A stretch of DNA of 64,000 nucleotides from Streptomyces sp. NBC_01465 (GTDB lineage Bacteria > Actinomycetota > Actinomycetes > Streptomycetales > Streptomycetaceae). The notes under the pieces were generated by a model. The model was given only the letters and a program-made list of their open reading frames with translations. It ran no database searches and was not told where the DNA came from. The stretch spans positions 1,984,001-2,048,000 of the forward strand of contig NZ_CP109467.1 of assembly GCF_036227325.1 (NCBI RefSeq). The letters run 5' to 3'. The translations under genes and the position numbers were made by a program. This document shows, piece after piece, positions 25,304 to 32,939 of this stretch. The number at the start of each line of letters is the position of its first letter. The stretch's first letter is position 1.

Positions 25304-27229
25304 GTGCCCACGAAGCAAGCTGTCCCCGCCGCCCCCTCGCCCGTCGACGTCGAGCAGGCCGAGGCCGCGCTCGTCGAGCACTATCCGCGTCTCGTCCGGC
25401 TCGCCTATCTCGTCCTGCCGCCGTCGCTCGGCCGTAATCGCCGTGTCCTCACCGCGCACTCGCTCGCCCAGCGTTCGCTGCCGCGCAAGCGCGGGGCCGG
25501 GACCGAGGCGATTCCGGCGCCGCGGCGCGCCGACGGGGCCGATCCCGGTTATGCCTTTGTACGCGGGCAGGTGCTCAAGGCCGCCCTCGACGCGGGCATT
25601 CCGCTCGTCCGCAAGGCCTGGCCCAAGCGCGCCCAGCTGCCCCCGCTCCTCCCCCAGGTGTGGGGCCTGCGGCTTTTCCCGCGTTCGGGCGGCGCCGACG
25701 AACTCGCCCTGGATCAGCGGCTGTCCACACTCTCCGGGCCTGCCCGCGCCGCATACGTGCTGCGCGGGCTGGAGAAGCTCGGTGACGCCGAGGTGCGGCG
25801 CGTCCTTGCCGAGGCGGGCGTCGCGGACGGCGACACGCACTCCGCGCTGGCCATGGCGGACGGGGTGCTGCCGCAGTACGAGCTCCTCAACTCCCCCGAG
25901 TTCGACCCCTGTTCGTTGCAGGCCCGCCCCACCGACCTGATGCGCCGCCGCCAGCACGGCAGGGCCGCGCTCGTGGCGGGCGCCGCGGTGCTCGTCTGCG
26001 GGGCGCTGCTGACGCTGCCGGGCGGCGGCTGGGGGCCCGACGGGGCCGCGGCACCTCCGTACGCGCAGAACCCGGCCGCCCAACAGGCCATGAATCCACA
26101 GAAATTGACGCGCATCGCGCCCACCGCGTGGAAGACCTCTTCCCGTACGGACTTCTCCGTCTGGCCCACCCGCGGCGACCGCGCCACCGACGCGGGGCTG
26201 CTGCGGCGCGCGCTCGCGGTCTGGGCGCGCCCCGGCAGCTCGGTCCAGGTGTCGGCGACGCCGGGCACGGCCTCGGGGCCCGCGATGGGACCGCCCCAGC
26301 TGCTCTTCGCGGGCACGGTCGACCAGGCGGCCGTCGTCCTCCTCTACGACGGCCTGCGCGTCGTCCGGTACGCGGAGGCCGACAACGGCGACTCCGCCGG
26401 CGCCGCGCTCGACTTCGCCCGCGTCGACGGCGCGGACGCGGCGTCCGCCAACGCCCTGGTCGTGGGCCGCACCGACGGCAACGTCCGCTATCTCACGGCC
26501 CCTTGGGTCGAGGAGGCGGCCGTACGCGACCTGCTCGACCCGACCGGCGGCACGCACCCCCTGCGCCGCACGAAGGACGGCGTGACGGACCCCGTCCCGA
26601 GCCCCGCGCAGGCCGGCAGCTGCACCTCCTGGGAGGCCCTGGAGCTCCGCGACGAGGTCTCCGACCGGCTGATGACGGACCTCGGCGAGCTCACCCCGGC
26701 ACGCCTGACCTCCGGATCGCCCAAGGCGCCGCACGACGTCAACGGCCCGGCGGATCTGGCGGGTTGGGCCCGCACCGCCTGCCTGCTGCCCGGGGTGCGT
26801 TCGCACGGCGTCCGCTCCGTGAACTCCTGGAACTACGCCCACCAGCAGCTCCCCGAGGACAACGGCAGCGCGGACTGGGTCTGCACCCGGGCCGAGACCT
26901 GGCGGGGCACCGGGAGCCGGGCACTCGCCCAGTTCCAGCCGCCCTCGGAGAAGGCGGGCGCACCCGGCGCGATCGCGGCCCGCTCCGAGGGCACGCCCGC
27001 CTGCGGGGCGCGCAGCCCGCGGGTGCTGGCCGGGGTGCTGTGGAAGTCGCGGGGCGGGCAGTGGTACGTCCTGGCGGCGGGCAGCACGCAGTTCGCCTCG
27101 CTGGCCACGACGGGCGGGGTGGAGGGCGCCGACTCGGGCCGCTATCTCGCCGTACGGGCCAAGCAGGGGGCACAGGCCGAGCTGCACGGCAGGCTGACGG
27201 ACGGGACGCGAGTGGGTGCGCTCCGGTGA
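25304..27229 (+). CDS. Membrane-anchored protein with sigma-factor-like N-terminus
   Basis: This 641-residue protein has one transmembrane segment at about 223-242 (RAALVAGAAVLVCGALLTL). The cytoplasmic N-terminus holds AEAALVEHYPRLVRLAYLVLP, like region 2 of ECF sigma factors, and LSTLSGPARAAYVLRGLEKLGDAEVRRVLAEAG, like region 4 (compare LPPRQRAVVVLRYxEGLS). The 400-residue outer part carries several cysteines and VLWKSRGGQWYVLAAGS. The sigma-like half lacks a clear DNA-recognition helix, so it may be a derived anti-sigma or signalling domain. The start is GTG at 25304. Confidence 0.7.
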   Translation: MPTKQAVPAAPSPVDVEQAEAALVEHYPRLVRLAYLVLPPSLGRNRRVLTAHSLAQRSLPRKRGAGTEAIPAPRRADGADPGYAFVRGQVLKAALDAGIPLVRKAWPKRAQLPPLLPQVWGLRLFPRSGGADELALDQRLSTLSGPARAAYVLRGLEKLGDAEVRRVLAEAGVADGDTHSALAMADGVLPQYELLNSPEFDPCSLQARPTDLMRRRQHGRAALVAGAAVLVCGALLTLPGGGWGPDGAAAPPYAQNPAAQQAMNPQKLTRIAPTAWKTSSRTDFSVWPTRGDRATDAGLLRRALAVWARPGSSVQVSATPGTASGPAMGPPQLLFAGTVDQAAVVLLYDGLRVVRYAEADNGDSAGAALDFARVDGADAASANALVVGRTDGNVRYLTAPWVEEAAVRDLLDPTGGTHPLRRTKDGVTDPVPSPAQAGSCTSWEALELRDEVSDRLMTDLGELTPARLTSGSPKAPHDVNGPADLAGWARTACLLPGVRSHGVRSVNSWNYAHQQLPEDNGSADWVCTRAETWRGTGSRALAQFQPPSEKAGAPGAIAARSEGTPACGARSPRVLAGVLWKSRGGQWYVLAAGSTQFASLATTGGVEGADSGRYLAVRAKQGAQAELHGRLTDGTRVGALR

Positions 27230-27285
27230 AAAAATCGGCTTCCGGGGGGTGCCCCTCACCCCGTACCCATCAGTACATTGACGCC

Positions 27286-28182
27286 ATGTCTAATACGCGG
27301 ACCGACCATCAGCCGGACGTGGTGGCGTCGGAGCACACCCCGCTGAAGCCCCGGAACGTCTCCTTCTCCTGGGATGCGACGCCCCTGCACTGGGTGCCGG
27401 GCGACCCCTTCACGACGCACACCATCAACGTGCTGCACCTGCTGCTGCCCGCGGGCGAGCGCTGGTTCGTGCACGTCTACAAGCAGGTCCTCCCGCTGAT
27501 CACGGACGACAAGTTGCGCGAGGACGTGATGGGGTTCATAGGCCAGGAGGCGATGCACTCCCAGGCCCACGACGACGTGCTCCCGCACCTCAAGGCGCAG
27601 GGTCTCGACCCGACGCCGTACACCGCCCAGGTCGACTGGTTCTTCGAGAAGCTGCTCGGCGACCGGACGCTGCCGCCGGGCAAGGCACGGGAGTGGTGGC
27701 TCCTTGAGCGCGTCGCGATCATCGCCGCGATCGAGCACTACACGGCGTTCCTCGGCGACTGGGTGCTGAACGCCGACGCCCTCGACCGGCGCGGTGCGGA
27801 CCCCACCATGCTCGACCTGCTGCGCTGGCACGGCGCCGAGGAGGTCGAGCACCGCTCGGTCGCCTTCGACCTCTTCCTGCACGTGGACGGCGGCTACCGG
27901 CGCCGCGCCCGCACCTGGGCGACGGCCTTCACCGCGCTGGTCTTCCTCTGGCAGCGCGGCACCCGCTTCTTCATGGAGAACGACCCGACGCTCGACGGCG
28001 GCAAGGCCACGTTCACGGCGCTGCGGCACCGGGGCCGCATCGGCATGCTGCCCTCGACGGGCGCGATGGTGCGCTCCATCCCCCGCTATCTGAGCCGGAG
28101 TTACCACCCCTCGCAGGAGGCCAGCACCGCCCAGGCCGTGGCATATCTCGCCTCGTCGCCCGCCGCGAAGGGATCCCACTGA
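27286..28182 (+). CDS. Predicted metal-dependent hydrolase / di-iron-type protein (COG3687-like)
   Basis: This 298-residue helical protein has the motifs GQEAMHSQAHDDV (ExxH, about residue 88), AAIEHYTAFLGDW and WHGAEEVEHRSVAFDLF (ExxH again). Two ExxH plus an additional Glu is the ligand set of ferritin-like di-iron enzymes. The family is annotated as metal-dependent hydrolase, but oxygenase chemistry is equally plausible. The gene right after it encodes a ferredoxin reductase with a [2Fe-2S] domain, the usual electron donor for di-iron oxygenases. The start ATG 27286 is supported by the operon spacing. Confidence 0.82.
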   Translation: MSNTRTDHQPDVVASEHTPLKPRNVSFSWDATPLHWVPGDPFTTHTINVLHLLLPAGERWFVHVYKQVLPLITDDKLREDVMGFIGQEAMHSQAHDDVLPHLKAQGLDPTPYTAQVDWFFEKLLGDRTLPPGKAREWWLLERVAIIAAIEHYTAFLGDWVLNADALDRRGADPTMLDLLRWHGAEEVEHRSVAFDLFLHVDGGYRRRARTWATAFTALVFLWQRGTRFFMENDPTLDGGKATFTALRHRGRIGMLPSTGAMVRSIPRYLSRSYHPSQEASTAQAVAYLASSPAAKGSH

Positions 28183-28183
28183 G

Positions 28184-29236
28184 ATGCCGCGCATCCGTCA
28201 CGTCGCCCTCGTAGCCGCCGCGGCGCTGCTCGCCCGGCAGGCCCTGCGCGGCCGGATCGCCCGCTCTCCGCTGTGGCCGATGCCGACGCTGGACGAGCCG
28301 ATCTCGGGCCGGAACAAGCGGCGCCGGACACTCACCGCCACGATCACGGAGCGCACGACTCCGGCGGAGGGAGTCGTCCAACTCCGCTTGGAGGGCGACG
28401 ACTTGCCCTCCTGGACGCCGGGTGCTCACATCGACGTGGTACTGCCGTCGGGCCTCGTCCGGCAGTACTCCCTGTGCGGCGACCCCGCCGAGCGGGGTGC
28501 GTACACGATCGCCACACGCCGCATCGAGGACGGGCGGGGCGGCTCGCGCGAGGTCCACGACGTACTCGACGAGGCGGACCAGGTGGAGATCCGCGGTCCG
28601 CGCAACCGCTTCCCGCTGGTGGAGGCGGAGTCGTACGTCTTCGTGGCGGGAGGGATCGGGATCACGCCGATCCTGCCGATGCTGCGGCAGCTGGACGCGG
28701 CGGGCGCGGAGTGGAAGCTGCTGTACTGCGGGCGGTCGCGCGCCACGATGCCGTTCCTGGACGAGGTCGAGAAGCTGGGCGCACAGGGCGACCGCGTCAG
28801 TGTCGTCGCCCAGGACGAACAGGGCTTCCCCGAGCTGGACTTCACGACGTCCCCCGGAGACGCGGCGTTCTACTGCTGCGGACCCGAGGGCCTGATGACG
28901 GCGGTCGCCGAAGCAGTCCCGGCGACGGCCGCCCTCCATCTGGAGCGCTTCACGCCGGGAGCGGCAGCCCCCGGCGGCGCCTTCGAGGTGGAGCTGCACC
29001 GCACGGGCCGTACGATCACCGTCCCCGCCGACAGCACAGTGCTCGCGGCCGTACGCGCGGAGCTGCCGAACGTCTCGTACTCCTGCGAACAGGGCTTCTG
29101 CGGCACCTGCCAACAGCGCGTCCTGGCAGGCGACATCGACCACCGCGACGAGCTGCTGACGGACTCCGAGCGCGACGACTCGATACTGATCTGTGTGTCG
29201 CGCTGCAACGGGGAGCGCCTGGTCCTGGACCTCTAG
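28184..29236 (+). CDS. PDR/VanB-type ferredoxin reductase
   Basis: This 350-residue flavoprotein begins with a short hydrophobic segment (VALVAAAALLARQAL). The FAD/FMN domain has RQYSLCGDP; the NAD domain has FVAGGIGITPILPMLRQL and YYCCGPEGLM-like YCCGPEGLMTAV; the C-terminal [2Fe-2S] domain has YSCEQGFCGTCQQRVL and a fourth Cys in LICVSRC. It passes electrons from NAD(P)H to an oxygenase. It starts one base after the di-iron-type gene stop and so is co-expressed with it. Its stop overlaps that of the convergent AhpD-like gene by four bases. Confidence 0.92.
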   Translation: MPRIRHVALVAAAALLARQALRGRIARSPLWPMPTLDEPISGRNKRRRTLTATITERTTPAEGVVQLRLEGDDLPSWTPGAHIDVVLPSGLVRQYSLCGDPAERGAYTIATRRIEDGRGGSREVHDVLDEADQVEIRGPRNRFPLVEAESYVFVAGGIGITPILPMLRQLDAAGAEWKLLYCGRSRATMPFLDEVEKLGAQGDRVSVVAQDEQGFPELDFTTSPGDAAFYCCGPEGLMTAVAEAVPATAALHLERFTPGAAAPGGAFEVELHRTGRTITVPADSTVLAAVRAELPNVSYSCEQGFCGTCQQRVLAGDIDHRDELLTDSERDDSILICVSRCNGERLVLDL

Positions 29237-29712
29237 ACCTTCGGGAGTACGCAGACGGAGTCGAGCCCCAGCACGTGGTTGAGCCGCCCGAACGCCAGCC
29301 AGGACCCGATGCTCATGCTGAGCTCGACGATCTCGACCTGGCTGTAGTGGGCGGTCATCCGCTCCCAGAACTCGTCGTCGAGGTTGTGGTGGTCGAGTGC
29401 GTACCGCTCGGCGTACTCGGCGGCCAGCCGGGTGCGGTCGTCGAAGACGTCGGCGGTACGCCACTCGGCCACCGCGTCGTCGAACCCCTCCTCGACCTTC
29501 TCGCCGTCCTTCTCGGTCCGCCAGTCGAGGCAGAACACACACCCGTTGATCTGCGCGATGCGCAGCCTGGCCGCCTCGAACTCGCGCAGACCGAGGGTGG
29601 TGTGGGCGTACACGGCGAGGGAGAAGTTGGCTGCGGCCATGCCGATGCCGGGGACCATGTCGCCCCACACGTAGGGGATGGGCTCCTCGCCCTCGGGGAT
29701 CTCGATAATCAC
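29233..29712 (-). CDS. AhpD/carboxymuconolactone decarboxylase-like protein
   Basis: This 159-residue helical protein reads from GTG at 29712 (VIIEIPEGEEPIPYVWGD) and contains the CxxC centre in AARLRIAQINGCVFCLDWRTE, then SQVEIVELSMSIGSWLAFGRLNHVLGLD. The CxxC and helical pattern are those of AhpD-like proteins; the His of the classical motif is replaced by Asp. Its GTG overlaps the stop of the upstream dehydrogenase (GTGA), which implies coupling. Confidence 0.82.
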   Translation of the reverse strand: MIIEIPEGEEPIPYVWGDMVPGIGMAAANFSLAVYAHTTLGLREFEAARLRIAQINGCVFCLDWRTEKDGEKVEEGFDDAVAEWRTADVFDDRTRLAAEYAERYALDHHNLDDEFWERMTAHYSQVEIVELSMSIGSWLAFGRLNHVLGLDSVCVLPKV

Positions 29713-30791
29713 GAGGACTTCCTTCCAAGCCTGCCGACTGCGGGGCGCAGCGGGACGTCGAGTGCGTCGTAGAGTCCGGGCTTCGCGTCCGCGAGCCAGT
29801 CGATGGCGCCGACGAGGCGCCCGACGGCGGTGGCGTTGCCGCCCGCGGACCGGTTCTCGCCCTCGTCGGTGGCTTCGACGCTGACCTCGATACGGGGGCG
29901 CCCCTCGATGACGACGCGGTGGGCGCCGTCGCCGCCGTCGGGCGGGACGGGCCAGTCGGGGGCGCAGGAGGGGTGGATACGGGTGACGTGCTCGATGACG
30001 ATGCGGGGCTCGCCGTCCACGATCCCCTGGACCTCGAAGCGGACGGCGCCCTGGGTGCCGGCCTCGAAGGTACCCATGGTGCGGGTGGTGACGGTGGTTT
30101 CGAGGGGGCGCCGGGCCATGGTCTCGCGTATCTCCTCGACCTCGACGCCGAGTGCGCGGGCCATGAGGCGGATCTGGCCGCCCCAGACCATGGTGGGGAT
30201 GGTCTCGGCGAGCATGAGGGGCTCGTACTCCATGGGGTGCCCCATGCCGATGAGATGGCGGACGGAGTCTTCCTGCTCGTACGTCGAGTAGTCGAAGATC
30301 TCCTGGCACCGGACGGCGTCGATGACGGTCCCCAATCCGCTGACCAGCAGCGGCAGTACGTCGTTGCCCCAGCCGGGGTCGACGCCGGAGACGAAGAGGG
30401 ACCCGCCGCCCTCGGCGACGGCGGCCAGCACAGGGTCCCTGAACTCGGCGGGGGCGCTGAGCTGGTCGTAGAGGGCGTAGAGCGCGGGCGTGACGACGAC
30501 GGCCCCCGCGCGGACGGACCGTACGACGTCGTCGAGGGCCTCGCCGGGCCGGATGTCGCCGGAGGCGGCGTAGACGACGGCGCGGGGCTGGGAGCCGAGC
30601 ACCGCCTCGATGTCGTCGGTGGCGGCGACGCCCAACTCGCGGTCGAGCCCTGCGAGTTCACCGGCGTCACGCCCGACCTTGTCGGCGTTGTGGACGATCA
30701 CGGCGGCGAGCGTGAGGGCCGGATGGGCCGCCACGGCACGGATAGCGGCGCGACCGACGTTGCCCGTACCCCAGACCACGGTGGGAATCAT
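29709..30791 (-). CDS. DapB/amine-dehydrogenase-like NAD(P)-dependent reductase
   Basis: This 360-residue protein begins MIPTVVWGTGNVGRAAIRAVAA, a GTGNVG dinucleotide loop, and continues VVYAASGDIRPGE, GSLFVSGVDPGWGNDVLPLLVSGL and CQEIFDYSTYEQEDSVRHLIGMG. This is the pattern of the dihydrodipicolinate-reductase-like or 2,4-diaminopentanoate dehydrogenase group. The substrate is unknown. It is the first gene of a two-gene minus-strand unit with the AhpD-like protein. Confidence 0.85.
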   Translation of the reverse strand: MIPTVVWGTGNVGRAAIRAVAAHPALTLAAVIVHNADKVGRDAGELAGLDRELGVAATDDIEAVLGSQPRAVVYAASGDIRPGEALDDVVRSVRAGAVVVTPALYALYDQLSAPAEFRDPVLAAVAEGGGSLFVSGVDPGWGNDVLPLLVSGLGTVIDAVRCQEIFDYSTYEQEDSVRHLIGMGHPMEYEPLMLAETIPTMVWGGQIRLMARALGVEVEEIRETMARRPLETTVTTRTMGTFEAGTQGAVRFEVQGIVDGEPRIVIEHVTRIHPSCAPDWPVPPDGGDGAHRVVIEGRPRIEVSVEATDEGENRSAGGNATAVGRLVGAIDWLADAKPGLYDALDVPLRPAVGRLGRKSS

Positions 30792-31136
30792 GCGCGGAGG
30801 GTAGCGAGAGGGCTCAAAGGTTCCTAGTGCCGTGCCGGAGGAATCTCCGGGCACCGCGGTCCGCCGTGTGGCCAGGCGCCCCCCAGGACCCAGCGGGCGC
30901 ATTCCGCATTACTGCGCACCATTGACAGGCCGGGAAATTGAACAGATCACGACGCGATGATCGCGCTTTTCGACTCTTGACAGTCAAGTTGAGCAGCAGT
31001 AATTTCATCAACGCAATAGGGACGGGGAATCTTGGGCGGGCACTGGGGGGCACGGCCGGAATCCATCGGGCTTTTTTATCGATGTCGCATTTCGATAGCC
31101 ATTGAGCTCTTCCACTTCGGCCAAGGTCGTGACCCG
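30792..31136 (+). other. Long intergenic region ahead of the two-gene unknown module
   Basis: This 345-base stretch has no ORF that I accept. It is visibly richer in A and T than the neighbourhood between 30900 and 31110. It holds the promoter listed separately, an untranslated leader of about 125 bases and a run of six T at 31072-31077 that follows no convincing stem. Confidence 0.7.
30976..31005 (+). promoter_or_regulatory. Near-consensus promoter with overlapping 13-bp palindrome
   Basis: TTGACA at 30977-30982 and TAATTT at 31000-31005 are separated by 17 bases, close to the housekeeping sigma consensus, which is uncommon in Streptomyces. CTTGACAGTCAAG at 30976-30988 is a perfect palindrome over the -35 element and could bind a repressor. 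It points toward the gene at 31137. Confidence 0.65.
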
Positions 31137-32831
31137 ATGACTGCACAGAAGTCCTATCTCTCCTCACCGAAATTCGGCTACGACTTTGTCGTCGCCACCA
31201 CACAGGCCAGCATCAACGCGACGATGAAGGCGTTCCTCTCCGGACTCACCCAGCCTGTCGTCACGGTCTGCTATGTCGCGGATCAGATGGGCAATCCGGT
31301 GGAGATCGACTACGCCCAGCTCAAGAAGAACGCCCACGACTCGGACCCCTTCGCCGTCCCGGCCAATGCCGACCCGAGCTCCAGCAAGGACATCCGCAAT
31401 CTCATCGACGCCCGGTTCATGATGGGGTTCCGCGCCCAGATCGGGCTGCCGCCGGGGCTCGCGCCGGGCAGCATCCCGGACATCGTGACGCTCGGCAGCA
31501 ACACCGCGTCCGTCACGTACAACCTGATGTGCTCCAAGTTCTCGTTGGTGAAACTCACCCCGGGCGGCGGCTATTCACCCCCCTCGTGGTTCAGCCAGTC
31601 GCAGCCCGCCGGGAACCCCTGGATCTTCCAGTCGAAGGTCGACCTCAGGCTCTCCAACACCCCGACGACCGCGTACGGGAAGCTGCCGCCGGCCGTCCAG
31701 GCGCAGATCAAGAATCTTGGTTCCGCCGCGTTCACGGTCCAGCAGCTGCTGTTCGACCTCGACAATGCGGCCCTGGAATCGATCCCGACGATAAAGGGAG
31801 TTCCGCCGGGCGACCCGCTGTACTCCATTCTCCAGCAGTTCTTCCTCGGAGCCTATTTCGCGAAGATGCGGGCGAACGGCTCCCCGGTGCTCGGCTGCAC
31901 CATAAAGGAGACGAAGGCTCCGACCTCGACGCTCACCCTCACCGACCTCAATCTGGAGGTCGCGCCGTTCCTCGGCACCAACAACCAGCCGATCCTCAAT
32001 CCGACGCCCGCACAACAGGATCTGGCCACCCTGAACTATCTGTGTGCGGCCGACGGAAACATACTTCCCTCCGCCGCGCTCTTCGACTGGAACTGGGTCG
32101 AGCAGGCCGAGCAGGCCGATTTCGACGGCGTGGTCGCCATCAACCGCAACACCTTCGCCAACTACTTCCGCCACCAGCTGGCGCCGTACGTGCCCAGCAA
32201 CTGCTATCTGCCGACGGTCCGGGTGACGTACGACGCGGGCAAGGTGCAGACCAACTACGCCTGGAGCATGACATCGGGCCAGACCCCGACCGTCACCATG
32301 CCCCTGAGCGGACCCACGGTGCTGACGTTCCACTACGGCGCCGACTCCGTCGACCAGGCCGGTCTCAACGGCGACCTGGGCAAGATGCAGATCCGCCCGT
32401 CGTACGACGTCCAGGTCTCGTTCAGCGGGAAGACCATCAAGGTCGTGCAGCACCTGGTCGTCTATCTGTACGTCAGGAGCCTGGCCACGTCGACCGACGG
32501 CAACGTCGTGGACCTGACCGTCACCGACACCTACGCGCTCTCCATCGGCCAGGACGGCCGGCTCGCGGCGACCCTCACCACCACCAAGCAGGACGACTCG
32601 AAGAACCCGTCCGTCGACCCGTTCCTGAACTTCTGGACCGACCTCAACAAGATCATCACCGGGGTCGAGAACTGGCTGCGGGCCGTCATCTCGCCGAACC
32701 TGAAGGCCATGCCGGTGACCGCCGCCCAGAACTTCGTGTTCCCCGGGGGCCGGACCTTCGCCTTCAAGTCCGCAGGGTTCTCCGACTACGGCGACCTCAT
32801 CTCGCGCATCACGTACACCGACCCGAGCTGA
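31137..32831 (+). CDS. Large protein of unknown function, TULIP/P47-like N-terminus
   Basis: This 564-residue protein begins MTAQKSYLSSPKFGYDFVVA and then TTQASINATMKAFL. The YDFVVAT....IN..MK.FL pattern recalls the WDIV(F/Y)A....VN..L opening of TULIP/P47-OrfX proteins. The rest is sheet-rich and Thr/Asn/Ser-rich, with long strands (TSTLTLTDLNLEVAPFLGTNNQPIL; YDVQVSFSGKTIKVVQHLVVYLYV). It has no signal peptide, membrane helix or enzyme motif. I have a recollection of similar openings in fungal and other bacterial proteins, which I cannot check. The TULIP assignment is an inference from a short motif. The ATG at 31137 has only a weak AAGG upstream. It is the first gene of a pair. Confidence 0.75.
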   Translation: MTAQKSYLSSPKFGYDFVVATTQASINATMKAFLSGLTQPVVTVCYVADQMGNPVEIDYAQLKKNAHDSDPFAVPANADPSSSKDIRNLIDARFMMGFRAQIGLPPGLAPGSIPDIVTLGSNTASVTYNLMCSKFSLVKLTPGGGYSPPSWFSQSQPAGNPWIFQSKVDLRLSNTPTTAYGKLPPAVQAQIKNLGSAAFTVQQLLFDLDNAALESIPTIKGVPPGDPLYSILQQFFLGAYFAKMRANGSPVLGCTIKETKAPTSTLTLTDLNLEVAPFLGTNNQPILNPTPAQQDLATLNYLCAADGNILPSAALFDWNWVEQAEQADFDGVVAINRNTFANYFRHQLAPYVPSNCYLPTVRVTYDAGKVQTNYAWSMTSGQTPTVTMPLSGPTVLTFHYGADSVDQAGLNGDLGKMQIRPSYDVQVSFSGKTIKVVQHLVVYLYVRSLATSTDGNVVDLTVTDTYALSIGQDGRLAATLTTTKQDDSKNPSVDPFLNFWTDLNKIITGVENWLRAVISPNLKAMPVTAAQNFVFPGGRTFAFKSAGFSDYGDLISRITYTDPS

Positions 32832-32849
32832 GCCGAGCCGAGCCGAGCC
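32830..32849 (+). repeat. Tandem GAGCC repeat
   Basis: Four exact GAGCC copies overlap the stop codon (32829-32831) of the upstream gene and extend into the intergenic gap. Confidence 0.85.
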
Positions 32850-32891
32850 GATCCAAGCAGGCGAACGACCCTGCACTCCACCGCAGTTCAC

Positions 32892-32918
32892 GCCCCGGGC
32901 AGCCGTGCTGCCCGGGGC
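32892..32918 (+). terminator. 12-bp GC hairpin between the two module genes
   Basis: GCCCCGGGCAGC (32892-32903) pairs perfectly with GCTGCCCGGGGC (32907-32918) around a three-base loop. No T-tract follows, and the next gene starts 21 bases later. It may terminate the first transcript in part, or protect its 3' end after processing. Confidence 0.7.
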
Positions 32919-32939
32919 TCCCCGACGGGACTGGTATCG

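Noticed and set aside
24335..27259. 974-residue open frame on the - strand across three + strand genes
   Set aside because: It covers a phosphatase and a sigma-like protein with clear motifs; the antisense reading shows none.
31071..31080. Six-T run as a terminator in the leader of the unknown module
   Set aside because: No stem of acceptable length precedes it; only a partial three- to four-base pairing can be drawn.
31032..31136. N-terminal extension of the 564-residue protein from a TTG at 31032
   Set aside because: It would begin in the untranslated leader, lacks a ribosome-binding site, and the residues look non-coding; ATG 31137 matches the family-like opening better.
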